Notes: generated by a model from the letters alone, not told the origin. A stretch of DNA of 64,000 bases from an uncultured Roseburia sp. (GCA_947062675.1 CAMSQM010000013.1:1-64000), one strand, 5' to 3'; positions 7,550 to 15,966 are shown, counted from the stretch's first letter. Translations and numbers: made by a program.

Positions 7550-9099
7550 CTCACACTTCCTTTCTCATCACATCTGTCTGACCGGCTCCGCGGACCGTGT
7601 TTCCCGCAGGTCTCTGCGGAAACGCGCCGCAGACCGGCAATCAGATCCCCGGCTGTCATTCCGGCCGATCCCGTTTCCGGAAGCACGGCGTCCCCCGCAA
7701 GTCCATGCAGATACACCCCGAGCGGCGCAGCCTCGCCGGCCGGAAGCCCCTGTGCCATCAGGGACGCGATCACGCCGCTTAAGACGTCCCCGCTCCCCGC
7801 CGTCGCCATCCCGCAGTTCCCCGAGAGATTCAGCCAGGTGTGCCCGTTCGGAACACTGGTCAGCGTACGCTCGTCTTTGAGAACCGTAACGGCGTCATAT
7901 TCCAGCGCAAATTCCTCCGCAGTCTTCTGAAGAGCTTCCTGGATCTCCGCAACCGGCAGTCCCCGAAGGCGGCTCATTTCCCCGATATGAGGCGTGACCA
8001 CCAGCGCAGCCCGCGGATGGCGGAAAAGCTCCGGCCTTTCGGCAATCAGATTCAGCGCGTCCGCGTCCAGCAGCACCGGAACCGCAGACTGCGCCAGGAC
8101 ACAGCTTAAAAGCTTTGCCGCCGCCTCCCCTTTTCCCGTTCCCGGACCACAGACAATGGCATCCGCACCGGAAACAGCCTCCGCGAACAGCTCCTCCGGG
8201 GGATTCTGTGCACTGTAGGTCACAAGAACCGCCTCCGGGACAACGGACTGCACGATCAGCCGGTTTTCCTCCGGCGTCAGCACCTGCACCAGCCCGCAGC
8301 CGGCTGCATATGCAGCCCGCGCGCACAGGCAGGCGGCGCCGGCCATATTCACGCTCCCCGCGGCCACCAGAACTTTTCCGAAGGTACCTTTATTGGAATG
8401 GCCCGCGCGCGCAGGCAGACGCACAAGATCCTCCCTGCAAAGAGCCGCCAGCTTCGGCTTCTGTCCCAGCCAGCTTCGCTCGTCAATTCCGATGTCCTTC
8501 ACCACAACCTCGCCGGAATACGTATTTCCGGGCCATAAAAGCATACCGGCTTTCGCGTAAGCGAAAGTGACGGTCAGATCCGCCCGGAACGCCTCCCCCG
8601 GAACGCTTCCGTCATCCGCAGAAATCCCGGATGCAATATCCACGGCAATCTTATGCCCCGCCGCCGCGTTCATCGCCTGAAGTGCCGCTGAAAAGACCCC
8701 TTCCGGCTTCCGCGAAAGTCCGACCCCGAAGAGCGCATCAATCACCGCCGTGCAGCCGTCATATTCCGGAACGGCGCCGGTAATCACCTGCACGCCGTAT
8801 GCGGCCAGAATCCGCTGCTGTAAAAGATTCTGCTCCGTGGCCCTCCCTTCCCGTGGGATCACAACCTTCACCTGCTTTCCGGCAAGCACCAGAAGCCTCG
8901 CAATCGCAAGACCGTCCCCGCCATTATTTCCATTTCCGCAGACAATCAGTGTGCGGGACAGATCCATATCACGCCCGGAAAGCTCCTCCACAAAAGCCAC
9001 CGCGGCCCGCTCCATTAAAACAATGGACGGGATATGGAAGTGTTCCGATGTACTGGCATCATACCGCTTCATTTCCCTGCTGTTTACAATATACTGCAT
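7540..9099 (-). CDS. nnr: Bifunctional NAD(P)HX epimerase / ADP-dependent dehydratase
   Basis: Repairs hydrated NADH and NADPH. Residues 1 to about 210 form the YjeF-N epimerase domain (NGNNGGDGLAIARLL near 55-70, then IDALFGVGLSR). Residues about 225-500 form the ribokinase-like dehydratase domain, with AHSNKGTFGKVLV, VCGPGTGKG and the catalytic-Asp motif TAGSGDVLSGVIAS. At 519 aa it is full length. The last 20 or so residues are Arg/Ser/Cys-rich, beyond the usual family end, and overlap the start of alr by 10 bases. It starts about 90 bases after the terminator of the preceding coiled-coil gene. Confidence 0.95.
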   Translation of the reverse strand: MQYIVNSREMKRYDASTSEHFHIPSIVLMERAAVAFVEELSGRDMDLSRTLIVCGNGNNGGDGLAIARLLVLAGKQVKVVIPREGRATEQNLLQQRILAAYGVQVITGAVPEYDGCTAVIDALFGVGLSRKPEGVFSAALQAMNAAAGHKIAVDIASGISADDGSVPGEAFRADLTVTFAYAKAGMLLWPGNTYSGEVVVKDIGIDERSWLGQKPKLAALCREDLVRLPARAGHSNKGTFGKVLVAAGSVNMAGAACLCARAAYAAGCGLVQVLTPEENRLIVQSVVPEAVLVTYSAQNPPEELFAEAVSGADAIVCGPGTGKGEAAAKLLSCVLAQSAVPVLLDADALNLIAERPELFRHPRAALVVTPHIGEMSRLRGLPVAEIQEALQKTAEEFALEYDAVTVLKDERTLTSVPNGHTWLNLSGNCGMATAGSGDVLSGVIASLMAQGLPAGEAAPLGVYLHGLAGDAVLPETGSAGMTAGDLIAGLRRVSAETCGKHGPRSRSDRCDEKGSVRWK

Positions 9100-9155
9100 T
9101 TACGTCTCCCCCGTTTTCCGAAACAATCTCCCACGCATCCGCGCGCAGAATGCGG

Positions 9156-9188
9156 AAAAAGACGCCCCGCCACGGAATGCGTCTTTTT
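9156..9188 (-). terminator. Rho-independent terminator
   Basis: AAAAAGACGC and GCGTCTTTTT form a 10-bp stem with a 13-base loop right after the stop at 9190. It ends in TTTTT on the minus strand and separates the coiled-coil gene from nnr. Confidence 0.88.
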
Positions 9189-9189
9189 C

Positions 9190-9792
9190 TCAGTTTTCAT
9201 ATTCCATATCAAACAGATCAATCACCTGCGGTCCGAAAATATCGTGCAGAAACGAATAAATCTGGCGGCTGTCCTCCACATAGTCCTGCTTTTTTAAGAT
9301 ATTTTTCTTCAGGGCAATCCTGATCTCCCTGATCTCTCCGGCAATCCGGTCCGCCTCCCGCTGATCCGTCCGCATTTTTTCGTAACAGTACTCCATTGAG
9401 GCTGTCATAAGCTCCTCATTTTTCTGCTGAATCTGCCCGGGCAGCCGCGTCAGCCGCTCTTCCAGAATCCCGGATTTTTCATCGACTTCCCCGATCAGGC
9501 GGCTGTCCTCCGCAAGCCTGCGGTTCTTAAGCGAACCCGCATACTCCGCACCTGCGCCATCCATGTTTTCGATAATATTATTCATCAGTACGCCTTTGAG
9601 CCTGTGCAGGTGCAAAAGCTTCTCCCGGCAGCGTCCCTGCTCTGCCAGAAGCTCATTCAGCTCCCCTTCCAGCTCCCTGATCCGGTCTGTTTTTCCATGA
9701 ATGGAAAAAAGCCTGTGCCAGGCGGGGTCCAGCACCAGAAGCGGGATCTTCTTCCCTTTCATGGCCTCCTTAAATCCTGCGGTATCTCTCAT
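9190..9792 (-). CDS. Conserved coiled-coil protein of unknown function
   Basis: I do not recognise a named family. The 200-aa product is highly charged and mostly helical. Residues 40-65 (RIRELEGELNELLAEQGRCRE) and 100-165 (long Glu/Arg/Lys runs, EADRIAGEIREIRIALKKN) read as coiled coil, and it ends with the hydrophobic stretch YSFLHDIFGPQVIDLFDME. There is no signal peptide or membrane segment, so it is likely cytoplasmic. It starts 15 bases after the rex stop with only a modest ribosome site, so it is probably co-transcribed with rex. It ends at a clear terminator. A link to redox control is only a context guess. Confidence 0.8.
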   Translation of the reverse strand: MRDTAGFKEAMKGKKIPLLVLDPAWHRLFSIHGKTDRIRELEGELNELLAEQGRCREKLLHLHRLKGVLMNNIIENMDGAGAEYAGSLKNRRLAEDSRLIGEVDEKSGILEERLTRLPGQIQQKNEELMTASMEYCYEKMRTDQREADRIAGEIREIRIALKKNILKKQDYVEDSRQIYSFLHDIFGPQVIDLFDMEYEN

Positions 9793-9807
9793 CGGCCGGC
9801 ACCTCTC

Positions 9808-10464
9808 TTACGTCGTCTGCGGCACACTGCTGTTTCTGTTTTTCACAATATTATAGGAGAGCTGCATCAGACTGTCGGAGAGATGCACGCTCTCCACAAC
9901 AACATCTTTATTGAGCAGTTCCAGATCCACATGTGCAAAGTTCCAGATTGCGTGAATACCGTTATCGACCAGACGGTTTGCGATCGCATCCGCCCGCTGC
10001 TTCGGCATAGTGAGCGCGGCGATGTCCACCCGGTTCTCTGCGCAGAAGTCTTCCAGTTCGTCTAACATGCGGACACGGATCCCCCGCACTTCCTCCCCTT
10101 CCAGCTCCGGATTCACATCAAAAAGACCGATGATAACAAAGCCAAACTTTTCAAATTTGCTGTAATTGGCGAGTGCCTGACCCAGATTGCCCGCGCCGAT
10201 GACAATAATATTGTGTCTCTGGTCAAGTCCTAAAATTTTTCCGATTTCTTCATGCAGATATTTGACATTATATCCATACCCCTGCTGGCCAAAACCACCA
10301 AAATTGTTCAGATCCTGGCGGATCTGGGACGCAGTGACATTCATTCTGCGGCTCAGATCATTGGAGGAAATGCGCTCTACCCCTGCGTCCAGCAGTTCCC
10401 CAAGGTAGCGGTAATAACGCGGCATTCTCCGGATAACAGCCTGGGATATCTCTTTTTCTCCCAC
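9808..10464 (-). CDS. rex: Redox-sensing transcriptional repressor Rex
   Basis: Rex senses the NADH/NAD+ ratio and represses fermentation and respiration genes when NADH is low. The N-terminal winged helix (KEISQAVIRRMPRYYRYL, then SNDLSRRMNVTASQIRQDLN) is followed by a Rossmann NAD domain with VIGAGNLGQALANY at about 90, and the C-terminal swapped helix. The track start at 10725 is wrong: it adds an 87-residue Arg-rich stretch read from the ABC-F gene and the promoter. GTG 10464 follows GGAAAGGTGG with good spacing and gives 218 aa, the family length. GTG 10476 is a possible alternative. A consensus promoter lies just upstream. Confidence 0.95.
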   Translation of the reverse strand: MGEKEISQAVIRRMPRYYRYLGELLDAGVERISSNDLSRRMNVTASQIRQDLNNFGGFGQQGYGYNVKYLHEEIGKILGLDQRHNIIVIGAGNLGQALANYSKFEKFGFVIIGLFDVNPELEGEEVRGIRVRMLDELEDFCAENRVDIAALTMPKQRADAIANRLVDNGIHAIWNFAHVDLELLNKDVVVESVHLSDSLMQLSYNIVKNRNSSVPQTT

Positions 10465-10495
10465 AAAGATGCCCACCTTTCCTGTTCTTAAGTCT

Positions 10496-10524
10496 ATTAT
10501 AGAGATACCGGAGGTATCTGTCAA
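10496..10524 (-). promoter_or_regulatory. Consensus sigma-A promoter of rex with palindromic spacer
   Basis: On the minus strand, TTGACA and TATAAT are both perfect and exactly 17 bases apart. The spacer region contains the inverted repeat AGATACC-TCC-GGTATCT (10503-10519). The rex start codon is about 32 bases downstream of the -10 box. A palindrome confined to the spacer suggests a repressor site or a MerR-like activator site; the regulator is unknown. Confidence 0.9.
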
Positions 10525-10549
10525 CGGATTCGGAACGCCTTCCGTTTCC

Positions 10550-12514
10550 TTATCCGCGCTCCAGCGAAACGGATACCTCCTCCCACGCCTCATAGCAGTC
10601 TTCCAGCTGTCTGCGGCACGCTTCCTGCTCTGCCGCCAGCTCGTTGAGCCTTGCAGAATTCGTGGCAACCTCAGGCCGGCTGCACTCCGCGTCAATCGCC
10701 GCAATCCGTCCTTCCAGCTGCTCAATCTGCTCTTCCGTCTTTTTCAGACTGTTTTCCAGCCTGCGGATCCTGGCCTGCTCCGCTTTTTTCGTCTGCCAGT
10801 CCTGCTTCATCTGTACCCGTTTTCCGTCCTGTCCGCTCGGGGTATCCTTTGCCCCGGAAACCCGGGTATTCACAAAAACCCGTGTGAGTTCCTCACGCTT
10901 TTCCAGATAGTAATCAAAGTTTCCCAGATAACCGACAAGCGTCTCTCCCGTCAGTTCCAGAATCCTGGTCGCCGTCCGGTTGATAAAATAGCGGTCATGA
11001 GATACGAAAAGCACCGTGCCGGTGTACTGCCGCAGCGCATTTTCCAGAATCTCCTTCGACGTGATATCCAGATGGTTGGTCGGCTCGTCGAGAATCAGAA
11101 AATTGGCGTCAGAAAGCATCAGCTTCGCAAGCGACACACGCCCGCGCTCCCCTCCGCTCAGGTCTCCGATCCGCTTAAACACATCGTCCCCGGTAAAGAG
11201 AAACGCAGCCAGCACATTTCTGATTTTAGTGTTATTCAGATTCGGGTAATCGTCCGAGATTTCCTCAAAAATCGTTTTTTCCATGTGGAGCAGCTGATGC
11301 TCCTGATCGTAATACCCGATGCAGACATTCGTCCCCGTGGCGATGGTGCCTTTGTCCGCCTCCACCAGCCCGTTGATAATCTTAAGGATCGTCGTCTTTC
11401 CGGTTCCGTTATTCCCGATTAAGGCGACGCGCTCCCCGCGCCTGATCTCAAAAGAAAGATCCGTAAACAGCGTGACTCGGCCCTCCGGCTGTGAGCCGGC
11501 CGGATAAGCCTTGGCGAGATGTTCCACGGCCAGCACCTCATTTCCGCTTATAACATTGGGCTCTAACACCAGATGAATGTCCGTGTTCTCCTCCGTCGGT
11601 TTTTCCAGACGGTCCATTTTCCGCAGGAGCTTCTCCCGGCTCTCGGCCCGTTTTATGGATTTTTCCCGGTTAAACGAGCGCAGTTTCGTGATGACTTCCT
11701 CCTGACGGCGGATCTCCCGCTGCTGGTTTAAATACTGCTTCAGCAGATCCTCCCGCACTTTCGCCTTTTTCTGCGCGAAAGCCGTATAATTTCCTTCGTA
11801 CACAGTCCCCCTGTGCTGTGAAATCTCCACAACCTTTGTCACAACGCGGTCGAGAAAATAGCGGTCGTGCGCCACGATCACCACAGCCCCCTTATAATTC
11901 AGCAGAAATGTTTCCAGCCAGTGGATTGACTCCATATCCAGATGGTTGGTCGGCTCGTCGAGCAGCAGCACATCCGGCTTTGCCGCCAGAAGACGCCCCA
12001 GGGATACGCGTGTCTTCTGCCCTCCGGAAAGCTCGCTCATCTTCTTTTCAAACTCCTCCTCAGGAAAACCAAGCCCTCTTAAAATCCCCGCCGCCTCACT
12101 GCGGAACGTATACCCGCCCGCCAGCTCAAATTCATGGCTCAGCCGCTGATAACTCTCCAGAAGCCCCTCAAGCCCGTCGCCGGTGAGATGATTCATCTCT
12201 TCTTCCATCCCGCGCAGCCGCTCTTCCATCACAAGAAGCCGTTTCCCCGCATTCAGAACCTCCTCATAGATCGTCCTCTCACCGGAAATGTCCTGATACT
12301 GCGCCAGATAACCGACGGTCGTATCCTTTGCCACCACGACCTGACCGGAATCCGCCTGCTCTTCCTGCATAATAATTTTAAGCAGCGTAGACTTGCCGGC
12401 ACCATTGATGCCGACAATCGCTGCTTTTTCATTTGCTTCTATATGAAAACTGACTTCTCTTAAAACCTCATCCGTCCCAAATGACTTCGAAATATTCTGA
12501 CAGGATAAAACCAT
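10550..12514 (-). CDS. ABC-F family ATPase (ribosome-associated, YdiF/Uup-like)
   Basis: Soluble protein with two ABC domains and no membrane domain, the ABC-F layout; members act on ribosomes during translation. Domain 1 has GINGAGKST (about 36-44), LSGGQKTRVSLG and LLLDEPTNHLD. An Arg/Lys/Glu-rich linker follows (about 240-310), the P-site-tRNA-interaction motif of the family. Domain 2 has GNNGTGKTT, LSGGERGRVSLA and LILDEPTNHLD. Residues about 560-650 form a C-terminal coiled coil. At 654 aa it fits the YdiF/Uup group. Antibiotic resistance is possible for ABC-F proteins but not indicated here. Its stop is 3 bases upstream of the rex leader region, and its ATG abuts the icd stop (2-base gap). 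Confidence 0.93.
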   Translation of the reverse strand: MVLSCQNISKSFGTDEVLREVSFHIEANEKAAIVGINGAGKSTLLKIIMQEEQADSGQVVVAKDTTVGYLAQYQDISGERTIYEEVLNAGKRLLVMEERLRGMEEEMNHLTGDGLEGLLESYQRLSHEFELAGGYTFRSEAAGILRGLGFPEEEFEKKMSELSGGQKTRVSLGRLLAAKPDVLLLDEPTNHLDMESIHWLETFLLNYKGAVVIVAHDRYFLDRVVTKVVEISQHRGTVYEGNYTAFAQKKAKVREDLLKQYLNQQREIRRQEEVITKLRSFNREKSIKRAESREKLLRKMDRLEKPTEENTDIHLVLEPNVISGNEVLAVEHLAKAYPAGSQPEGRVTLFTDLSFEIRRGERVALIGNNGTGKTTILKIINGLVEADKGTIATGTNVCIGYYDQEHQLLHMEKTIFEEISDDYPNLNNTKIRNVLAAFLFTGDDVFKRIGDLSGGERGRVSLAKLMLSDANFLILDEPTNHLDITSKEILENALRQYTGTVLFVSHDRYFINRTATRILELTGETLVGYLGNFDYYLEKREELTRVFVNTRVSGAKDTPSGQDGKRVQMKQDWQTKKAEQARIRRLENSLKKTEEQIEQLEGRIAAIDAECSRPEVATNSARLNELAAEQEACRRQLEDCYEAWEEVSVSLERG

Positions 12515-12516
12515 TC

Positions 12517-13725
12517 TTAAAGACTCTCCTCAAGTGCCTCGCGGACCGCCCTGATAAAGTCCGCACTGTTTAATACAACCGGAGACGGATTTGTCGTGAT
12601 CAGCGCGAGATCTTTTGTCATCTTTCCGCTCTCGATCGTGCGGATACACGCCGCTTCCAGCTTTCCGGCAAATTCCTCCAGCGCCGCATTGCCATCCAGC
12701 TCCCCGCGCTTTCTCAGGGCGCCGGTCCACGCAAAAATCGTCGCAACCGAATTGGTGGACGTCTCCTCCCCCTTCAGGTGCTTATAATAATGGCGCTGTA
12801 CCGTTCCGTGCGCCGCCTCATACTCATAATATCCCTCCGGCGACACCAGAACAGACGTCATCATCGCGAGGGAACCGAACGCGCTCGACACCATATCGCT
12901 CATGACGTCGCCGTCGTAATTCTTGCACGCCCAGATATATCCGCCCTCGGACTTCATGACACGGGCCACCGCGTCGTCAATCAGCGTGTAAAAATATTCG
13001 ATACCGGCTTCGTCAAAACGCTCCTGATATTCAGCGTCAAAAATATCCTTAAAAATATCCTTAAACGTGTGATCATATTTCTTGGAAATCGTATCCTTCG
13101 TCGCAAACCAGAGCGCCTGCTTCGTGTCGAGGGCGTAATTAAAACAGCTCCGCGCAAAACTTTCAATCGAGCCGCAGAGATTATGCTGTCCCTGCACGAC
13201 ACCCGCACCGGTAAACTCATGAATCAGCTCCCGCGTCTCCGTCCCGTCCTCCGCGGTATAGACCAGCTCACACTTCCCTGCCCCCGGGATCTTAAGCTCG
13301 GACGCCTTGTACACATCCCCGTATGCGTGACGCGCGATCGTGATCGGCTTCTTCCAGTTCTTTACACACGGCTCGATACCTTTCACGATAATCGGCGCGC
13401 GAAACACTGTGCCGTCCAGCATTGCACGGATGGTTCCGTTCGGGCTTTTCCACATTTCTTTTAAATCATATTCCTCCATCCTGGCCGCATTGGGAGTGAT
13501 CGTCGCACATTTTACCGCGACACCGTATTTTTTCGTGGCGTTCGCAGAGTCCACGGTCACCTGGTCGCCTGTGGCGTTGCGGTGCTCAAGGCCAAGGTCA
13601 TAGTATTCCGTATTCAGTTCAAGAAACGGGCTCAATAATTCATCTTTGATCATCTGCCAGAGAATACGGGTCATTTCATCTCCGTCCATCTCCACCAGCG
13701 GGGTCGTCATGCTGATTTTTTCCAT
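12517..13725 (-). CDS. icd: NADP-dependent isocitrate dehydrogenase (eukaryotic-like type)
   Basis: Oxidises isocitrate to 2-oxoglutarate with NADP+, supplying glutamate precursors. It is the type with the N-terminus [16 protein letters not shown] and [27 protein letters not shown], where the Ser/Asn/Arg of SPNGTIR bind isocitrate. [17 protein letters not shown] carries the metal-binding Asp residues, and [13 protein letters not shown] contacts NADP. About 402 aa. The track start at 13734 puts AAAGGA directly against the ATG; the ATG at 13725 has better spacing. No other TCA genes are adjacent. A promoter lies at 13795-13823, and abcF follows within 2 bases, so they share a transcript. Confidence 0.95.
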   Translation of the reverse strand: MEKISMTTPLVEMDGDEMTRILWQMIKDELLSPFLELNTEYYDLGLEHRNATGDQVTVDSANATKKYGVAVKCATITPNAARMEEYDLKEMWKSPNGTIRAMLDGTVFRAPIIVKGIEPCVKNWKKPITIARHAYGDVYKASELKIPGAGKCELVYTAEDGTETRELIHEFTGAGVVQGQHNLCGSIESFARSCFNYALDTKQALWFATKDTISKKYDHTFKDIFKDIFDAEYQERFDEAGIEYFYTLIDDAVARVMKSEGGYIWACKNYDGDVMSDMVSSAFGSLAMMTSVLVSPEGYYEYEAAHGTVQRHYYKHLKGEETSTNSVATIFAWTGALRKRGELDGNAALEEFAGKLEAACIRTIESGKMTKDLALITTNPSPVVLNSADFIRAVREALEESL

Positions 13726-13794
13726 TTCTGTCATTTCCTTTCTCTTTCTGTCGCCACAGTGCTCTGTTCTGATACTTCAATCTGATCTTTCCTC

Positions 13795-13823
13795 ATTTAA
13801 TCATTACCGGAACAATTTGTCAA
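13795..13823 (-). promoter_or_regulatory. Sigma-A promoter of icd
   Basis: TTGACA, a 17-base spacer and TTAAAT on the minus strand, about 70 bases before the icd start. Confidence 0.7.
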
Positions 13824-13873
13824 TCCGAAAATTCCAGCGGGTAACCCCGGAAGGAAAAGGAACGCTTTCACAT

Positions 13874-14908
13874 TCAGCCCTCTCTTCTGCGCACCGCAAG
13901 ATTCAGGACGTATTTGTTTTCTCTCGGCAGTATTTTCACCCTGTCCCCGAATGCCATAACCATCTTCCCGAGCGCACGTATCATTTCCGCTCTCAGTGCC
14001 CCGTTCTTCTCGCGGTACGGAATACCGTCCCCCTCATCCTTCACGACGCAGCTGAATTTTAAAACTTCCGCGTCGCGCGCAGTGTCAATGATAACTGTAA
14101 TCTCATATCGGAGCAGAAGCTCCCTGCAGAGCCGCATCAGGATCGTCATCAGAAAAATCAGACAGCACATCTGCTCTGTCCCCGGTTTACAGGAAGGGTT
14201 GCGCCGGATCTGTACCGTACAGCGCTCCGAAGGTACATGACAGGAAGCCATCAGCTCCTTAACGCTCTCCTGATACCCTCTCCCTCCGACGACAATCTGT
14301 GCCCCGTACTGCTCCAGCATCCACCGGTACCACTCCGCAAGCCGCGCCTGCATGGGAGCCGGCCTGTTCCCGAGCGCCAGATTGCCCCGAAGCATTGCAG
14401 AAAAGAGTGCCGTGGCCTGCTCATGTTCTTTCAGGGCGGACCTGTAGGATTCCTGCAGCCTTTCGTAACCCTGCTTTCCGGACGCGAATCCCTGTTCCCC
14501 GGCCTCCGTCTCCTGCAGCATGCGCTGGTTTAAAGCCCGGTAGGCAAATGCCGCCTCAATCGGTTCGAGAAGATCCTCCGCCAGTCTGCAGGGCTTGATA
14601 ATCACTTTAAATGTCCGGCATTCATTCATAAAAGCTACCGTTTCGGCGATTTTGTGAGCTTCCGTCATAACGATGCGCACGGTTTCCGGCGACATCATTT
14701 CCACCAGCCCGAAGAACTCCGCACCTGAGACAACCGGCATTTCCATATCGCCGATAAAGACATCCGGCATCCGCTTTTCCATCGCATCGATTCCGCTCTC
14801 TGCGGAGTCGGCCAGCGCATATTCAAAATCTGTCTCTATACCCTCCAGGATTGCGCGGATCCGCGCCAGGTTCACCTCATCCGGCTCTACAATCAGCACA
14901 AAGTTCAT
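13874..14908 (-). CDS. Response-regulator receiver protein with C-terminal degenerate GHKL-like domain
   Basis: The N-terminal 120 residues are a CheY-like receiver. MNFVLIVEPDE starts the fold, the phospho-acceptor Asp is in DVFIGDMEMP (about 51), the switch Thr is in IVMTEAH, and the conserved Lys is in VIIKPC. A helical middle follows (about 125-190). The C-terminal part includes VVKDEGDGIPYREKNG, which resembles a histidine-kinase ATP lid but lacks a complete N-box as far as I can see. The track start is too long; GGGGAGG sits before the ATG at 14908, giving 344 aa. No partner kinase is adjacent. It could be a single-domain output that binds a partner, or an anti-sigma-like regulator; this is unresolved. 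Confidence 0.8.
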   Translation of the reverse strand: MNFVLIVEPDEVNLARIRAILEGIETDFEYALADSAESGIDAMEKRMPDVFIGDMEMPVVSGAEFFGLVEMMSPETVRIVMTEAHKIAETVAFMNECRTFKVIIKPCRLAEDLLEPIEAAFAYRALNQRMLQETEAGEQGFASGKQGYERLQESYRSALKEHEQATALFSAMLRGNLALGNRPAPMQARLAEWYRWMLEQYGAQIVVGGRGYQESVKELMASCHVPSERCTVQIRRNPSCKPGTEQMCCLIFLMTILMRLCRELLLRYEITVIIDTARDAEVLKFSCVVKDEGDGIPYREKNGALRAEMIRALGKMVMAFGDRVKILPRENKYVLNLAVRRREG

Positions 14909-15008
14909 ATCGCAACCTCCCCGTCCGTTCTGCTTTGGCACTGCGGCCAGTCCCATTTATGATAACAAATTCCGGAACAGATCACAATTCTTTTTCAAAA
15001 AATATGTA

Positions 15009-15035
15009 ACACATCTTAAGGAGGCTCATAAGATA
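15009..15035 (+). promoter_or_regulatory. Sigma-K-like promoter of the Cys-rich gene
   Basis: AC at 15009-15010, 16 bases, then CATAAGATA (15027-15035) matches the Bacillus mother-cell sigma-K pattern AC-N16-CATANNNTA. The inferred start site is near 15042, leaving a short leader with TGGAGG before the ATG at 15068. No good sigma-A promoter is visible there. This is a consensus match only. Confidence 0.5.
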
Positions 15036-15067
15036 CAGTGTAAGAAAAAATATGGAGGATTTGATTT

Positions 15068-15304
15068 ATGAGTGATTTAGCTGCAACAAACTGTGGTGGT
15101 GGATGTTCCTGCAACGAGGGAGGCTGTGGCTCCATTCTCTGGATTATCCTGTTACTGTGCTGCTGCGGCGGCAACGGCGGCGGATTCTGCGGTGGCAGCG
15201 GCAACAGCTGCGGCTGTGGCAATGACAGCTGCCTGTGGATCATCCTGCTTCTCTTCTGCTGCGGCGGACTCGGCAACGGCAACGGTGGCTGCGGTTTCTG
15301 CTAA
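15068..15304 (+). CDS. Small Cys/Gly-rich protein with duplicated WIILLL unit
   Basis: The product is 78 aa with 15 cysteines and about 25 glycines. It contains two copies of a unit: a Cys/Gly stretch, a hydrophobic LWIILLL core, then a Cys cluster and GG (CSILWIILLL-like at about 22-31 and LWIILLLFCC at about 56-65). Similar proteins in Lachnospiraceae genomes carry the inherited label 'chorion class high-cysteine protein', which says nothing about function. Possible roles are a spore-coat or exosporium layer cross-linked by disulfides, or a membrane-associated metal-binding protein. TGGAGGATTTGATT precedes the ATG. It has its own terminator and a sigma-K-like promoter, which favours a late-sporulation coat role (inference). 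Confidence 0.85.
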   Translation: MSDLAATNCGGGCSCNEGGCGSILWIILLLCCCGGNGGGFCGGSGNSCGCGNDSCLWIILLLFCCGGLGNGNGGCGFC

Positions 15305-15315
15305 TCAGTATCCAC

Positions 15316-15350
15316 AAAAAGGAGCGGTCCTTCCGGACCGCTCCTTTTTT
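15316..15350. terminator. Bidirectional rho-independent terminator
   Basis: AAAAAGGAGCGGTCC-TTCC-GGACCGCTCCTTTTTT is a perfect hairpin with A-run and T-run, working both ways. It serves the Cys-rich gene (+) and the 49-aa ORF (-), which converge on it. Confidence 0.93.
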
Positions 15351-15377
15351 ATGCTTTTGTGTTTCCTGTCCGAGGTA

Positions 15378-15527
15378 TCATGTTCCGTCGGTCTGCTCTG
15401 TTCCAGCCTGCTTTTTCCGCTGCTCTTTCATAATTTTCTCATAGGTTCTGCAGGTTTCCGGGACCTTTCTTGTCCGGATGCAGTCTTCATCTATTTCATA
15501 AACGCTGTTTCCATCAATTATCAGCAT
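15378..15527 (-). CDS. 49-aa conserved-looking small protein (below ORF-track cutoff)
   Basis: This short frame is not in the track. The ATG at 15527 is preceded by GGGAGG with 9-base spacing. The product starts MLIIDGNSVYEIDEDC, continues with RTRKVPETC, and ends in a charged tail (KIMKEQRKKQAG). The last part is likely helical, and two Cys occur in the first 26 residues. It is transcribed towards the bidirectional terminator at 15316-15350 and divergently from the gene at 15640, so gene orientation, ribosome site and terminator all support it. I do not recognise a function; a small cytoplasmic regulator is one possibility. It lies within an island of small unknown genes. Confidence 0.7.
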   Translation of the reverse strand: MLIIDGNSVYEIDEDCIRTRKVPETCRTYEKIMKEQRKKQAGTEQTDGT

Positions 15528-15639
15528 GATTTCATCCCTCCCGTATATCGTATGCCCCGCACGGATGGAAAGATACTGCCGTCCGATTCATAAAGTGCCG
15601 GTTCCGGACATAGACTTTAAGAAAAAAGGGCAGACAGAT

Positions 15640-15966
15640 ATGGAAACCACAGGATTAACCCCGTTTGACACCATGACACAGACAAGAGAACTGCAGATGC
15701 TGAAAACAATTATTCCCTACATGAAAGAGGAACAAAAAAAACAATTCGCCATATTAATAAAGTATATGGAGCTGCAGAACACCATCCAGGTTTTCTCCCA
15801 GGAAGACAAAGTGCTCTCAATGTGTTCCGTAAACGAGGAGGGAAACGGCATGCTCGCCATGCTAAACGACCTCCGGCAGTTCTGTACGGACAGGGAACAG
15901 GAAACGCTGGATATGCTCGCAAATATGTTCTCCATGATGGAAACCTATGAAACCATTTTCAACTGA
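15640..15966 (+). CDS. Unknown 108-aa helical protein
   Basis: Not recognised. The track start (15526) adds 38 residues with no ribosome site; the ATG at 15640 follows AAAAAAGGGCAGACAGAT and gives METTGLTPFDTMTQTREL. The protein is mostly helical and Met-rich, with MKEEQKKQFAILIKYMELQ in the centre and repeated Met/Leu near the end (MLANMFSMMETYE). It has no signal peptide or transmembrane helix. It is followed 48 bases later by the 93-aa gene, and the two probably form an operon. Both have the feel of a paired helical adapter set. A role in the spore coat or envelope is only a guess from the neighbouring Cys-rich gene. Confidence 0.75.
   Translation: METTGLTPFDTMTQTRELQMLKTIIPYMKEEQKKQFAILIKYMELQNTIQVFSQEDKVLSMCSVNEEGNGMLAMLNDLRQFCTDREQETLDMLANMFSMMETYETIFN

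Noticed and set aside
15546-15554. Second sigma-K-like -10 (CATACGATA) upstream of the 49-aa ORF
   Set aside because: No AC element at the right distance, and the implied transcript would start inside the ribosome site.
15093-15593. 166-aa Ala-rich ORF over the Cys-rich gene
   Set aside because: A shadow frame caused by the Gly/Cys codon composition; it reads through the terminator hairpin and has no ribosome site.
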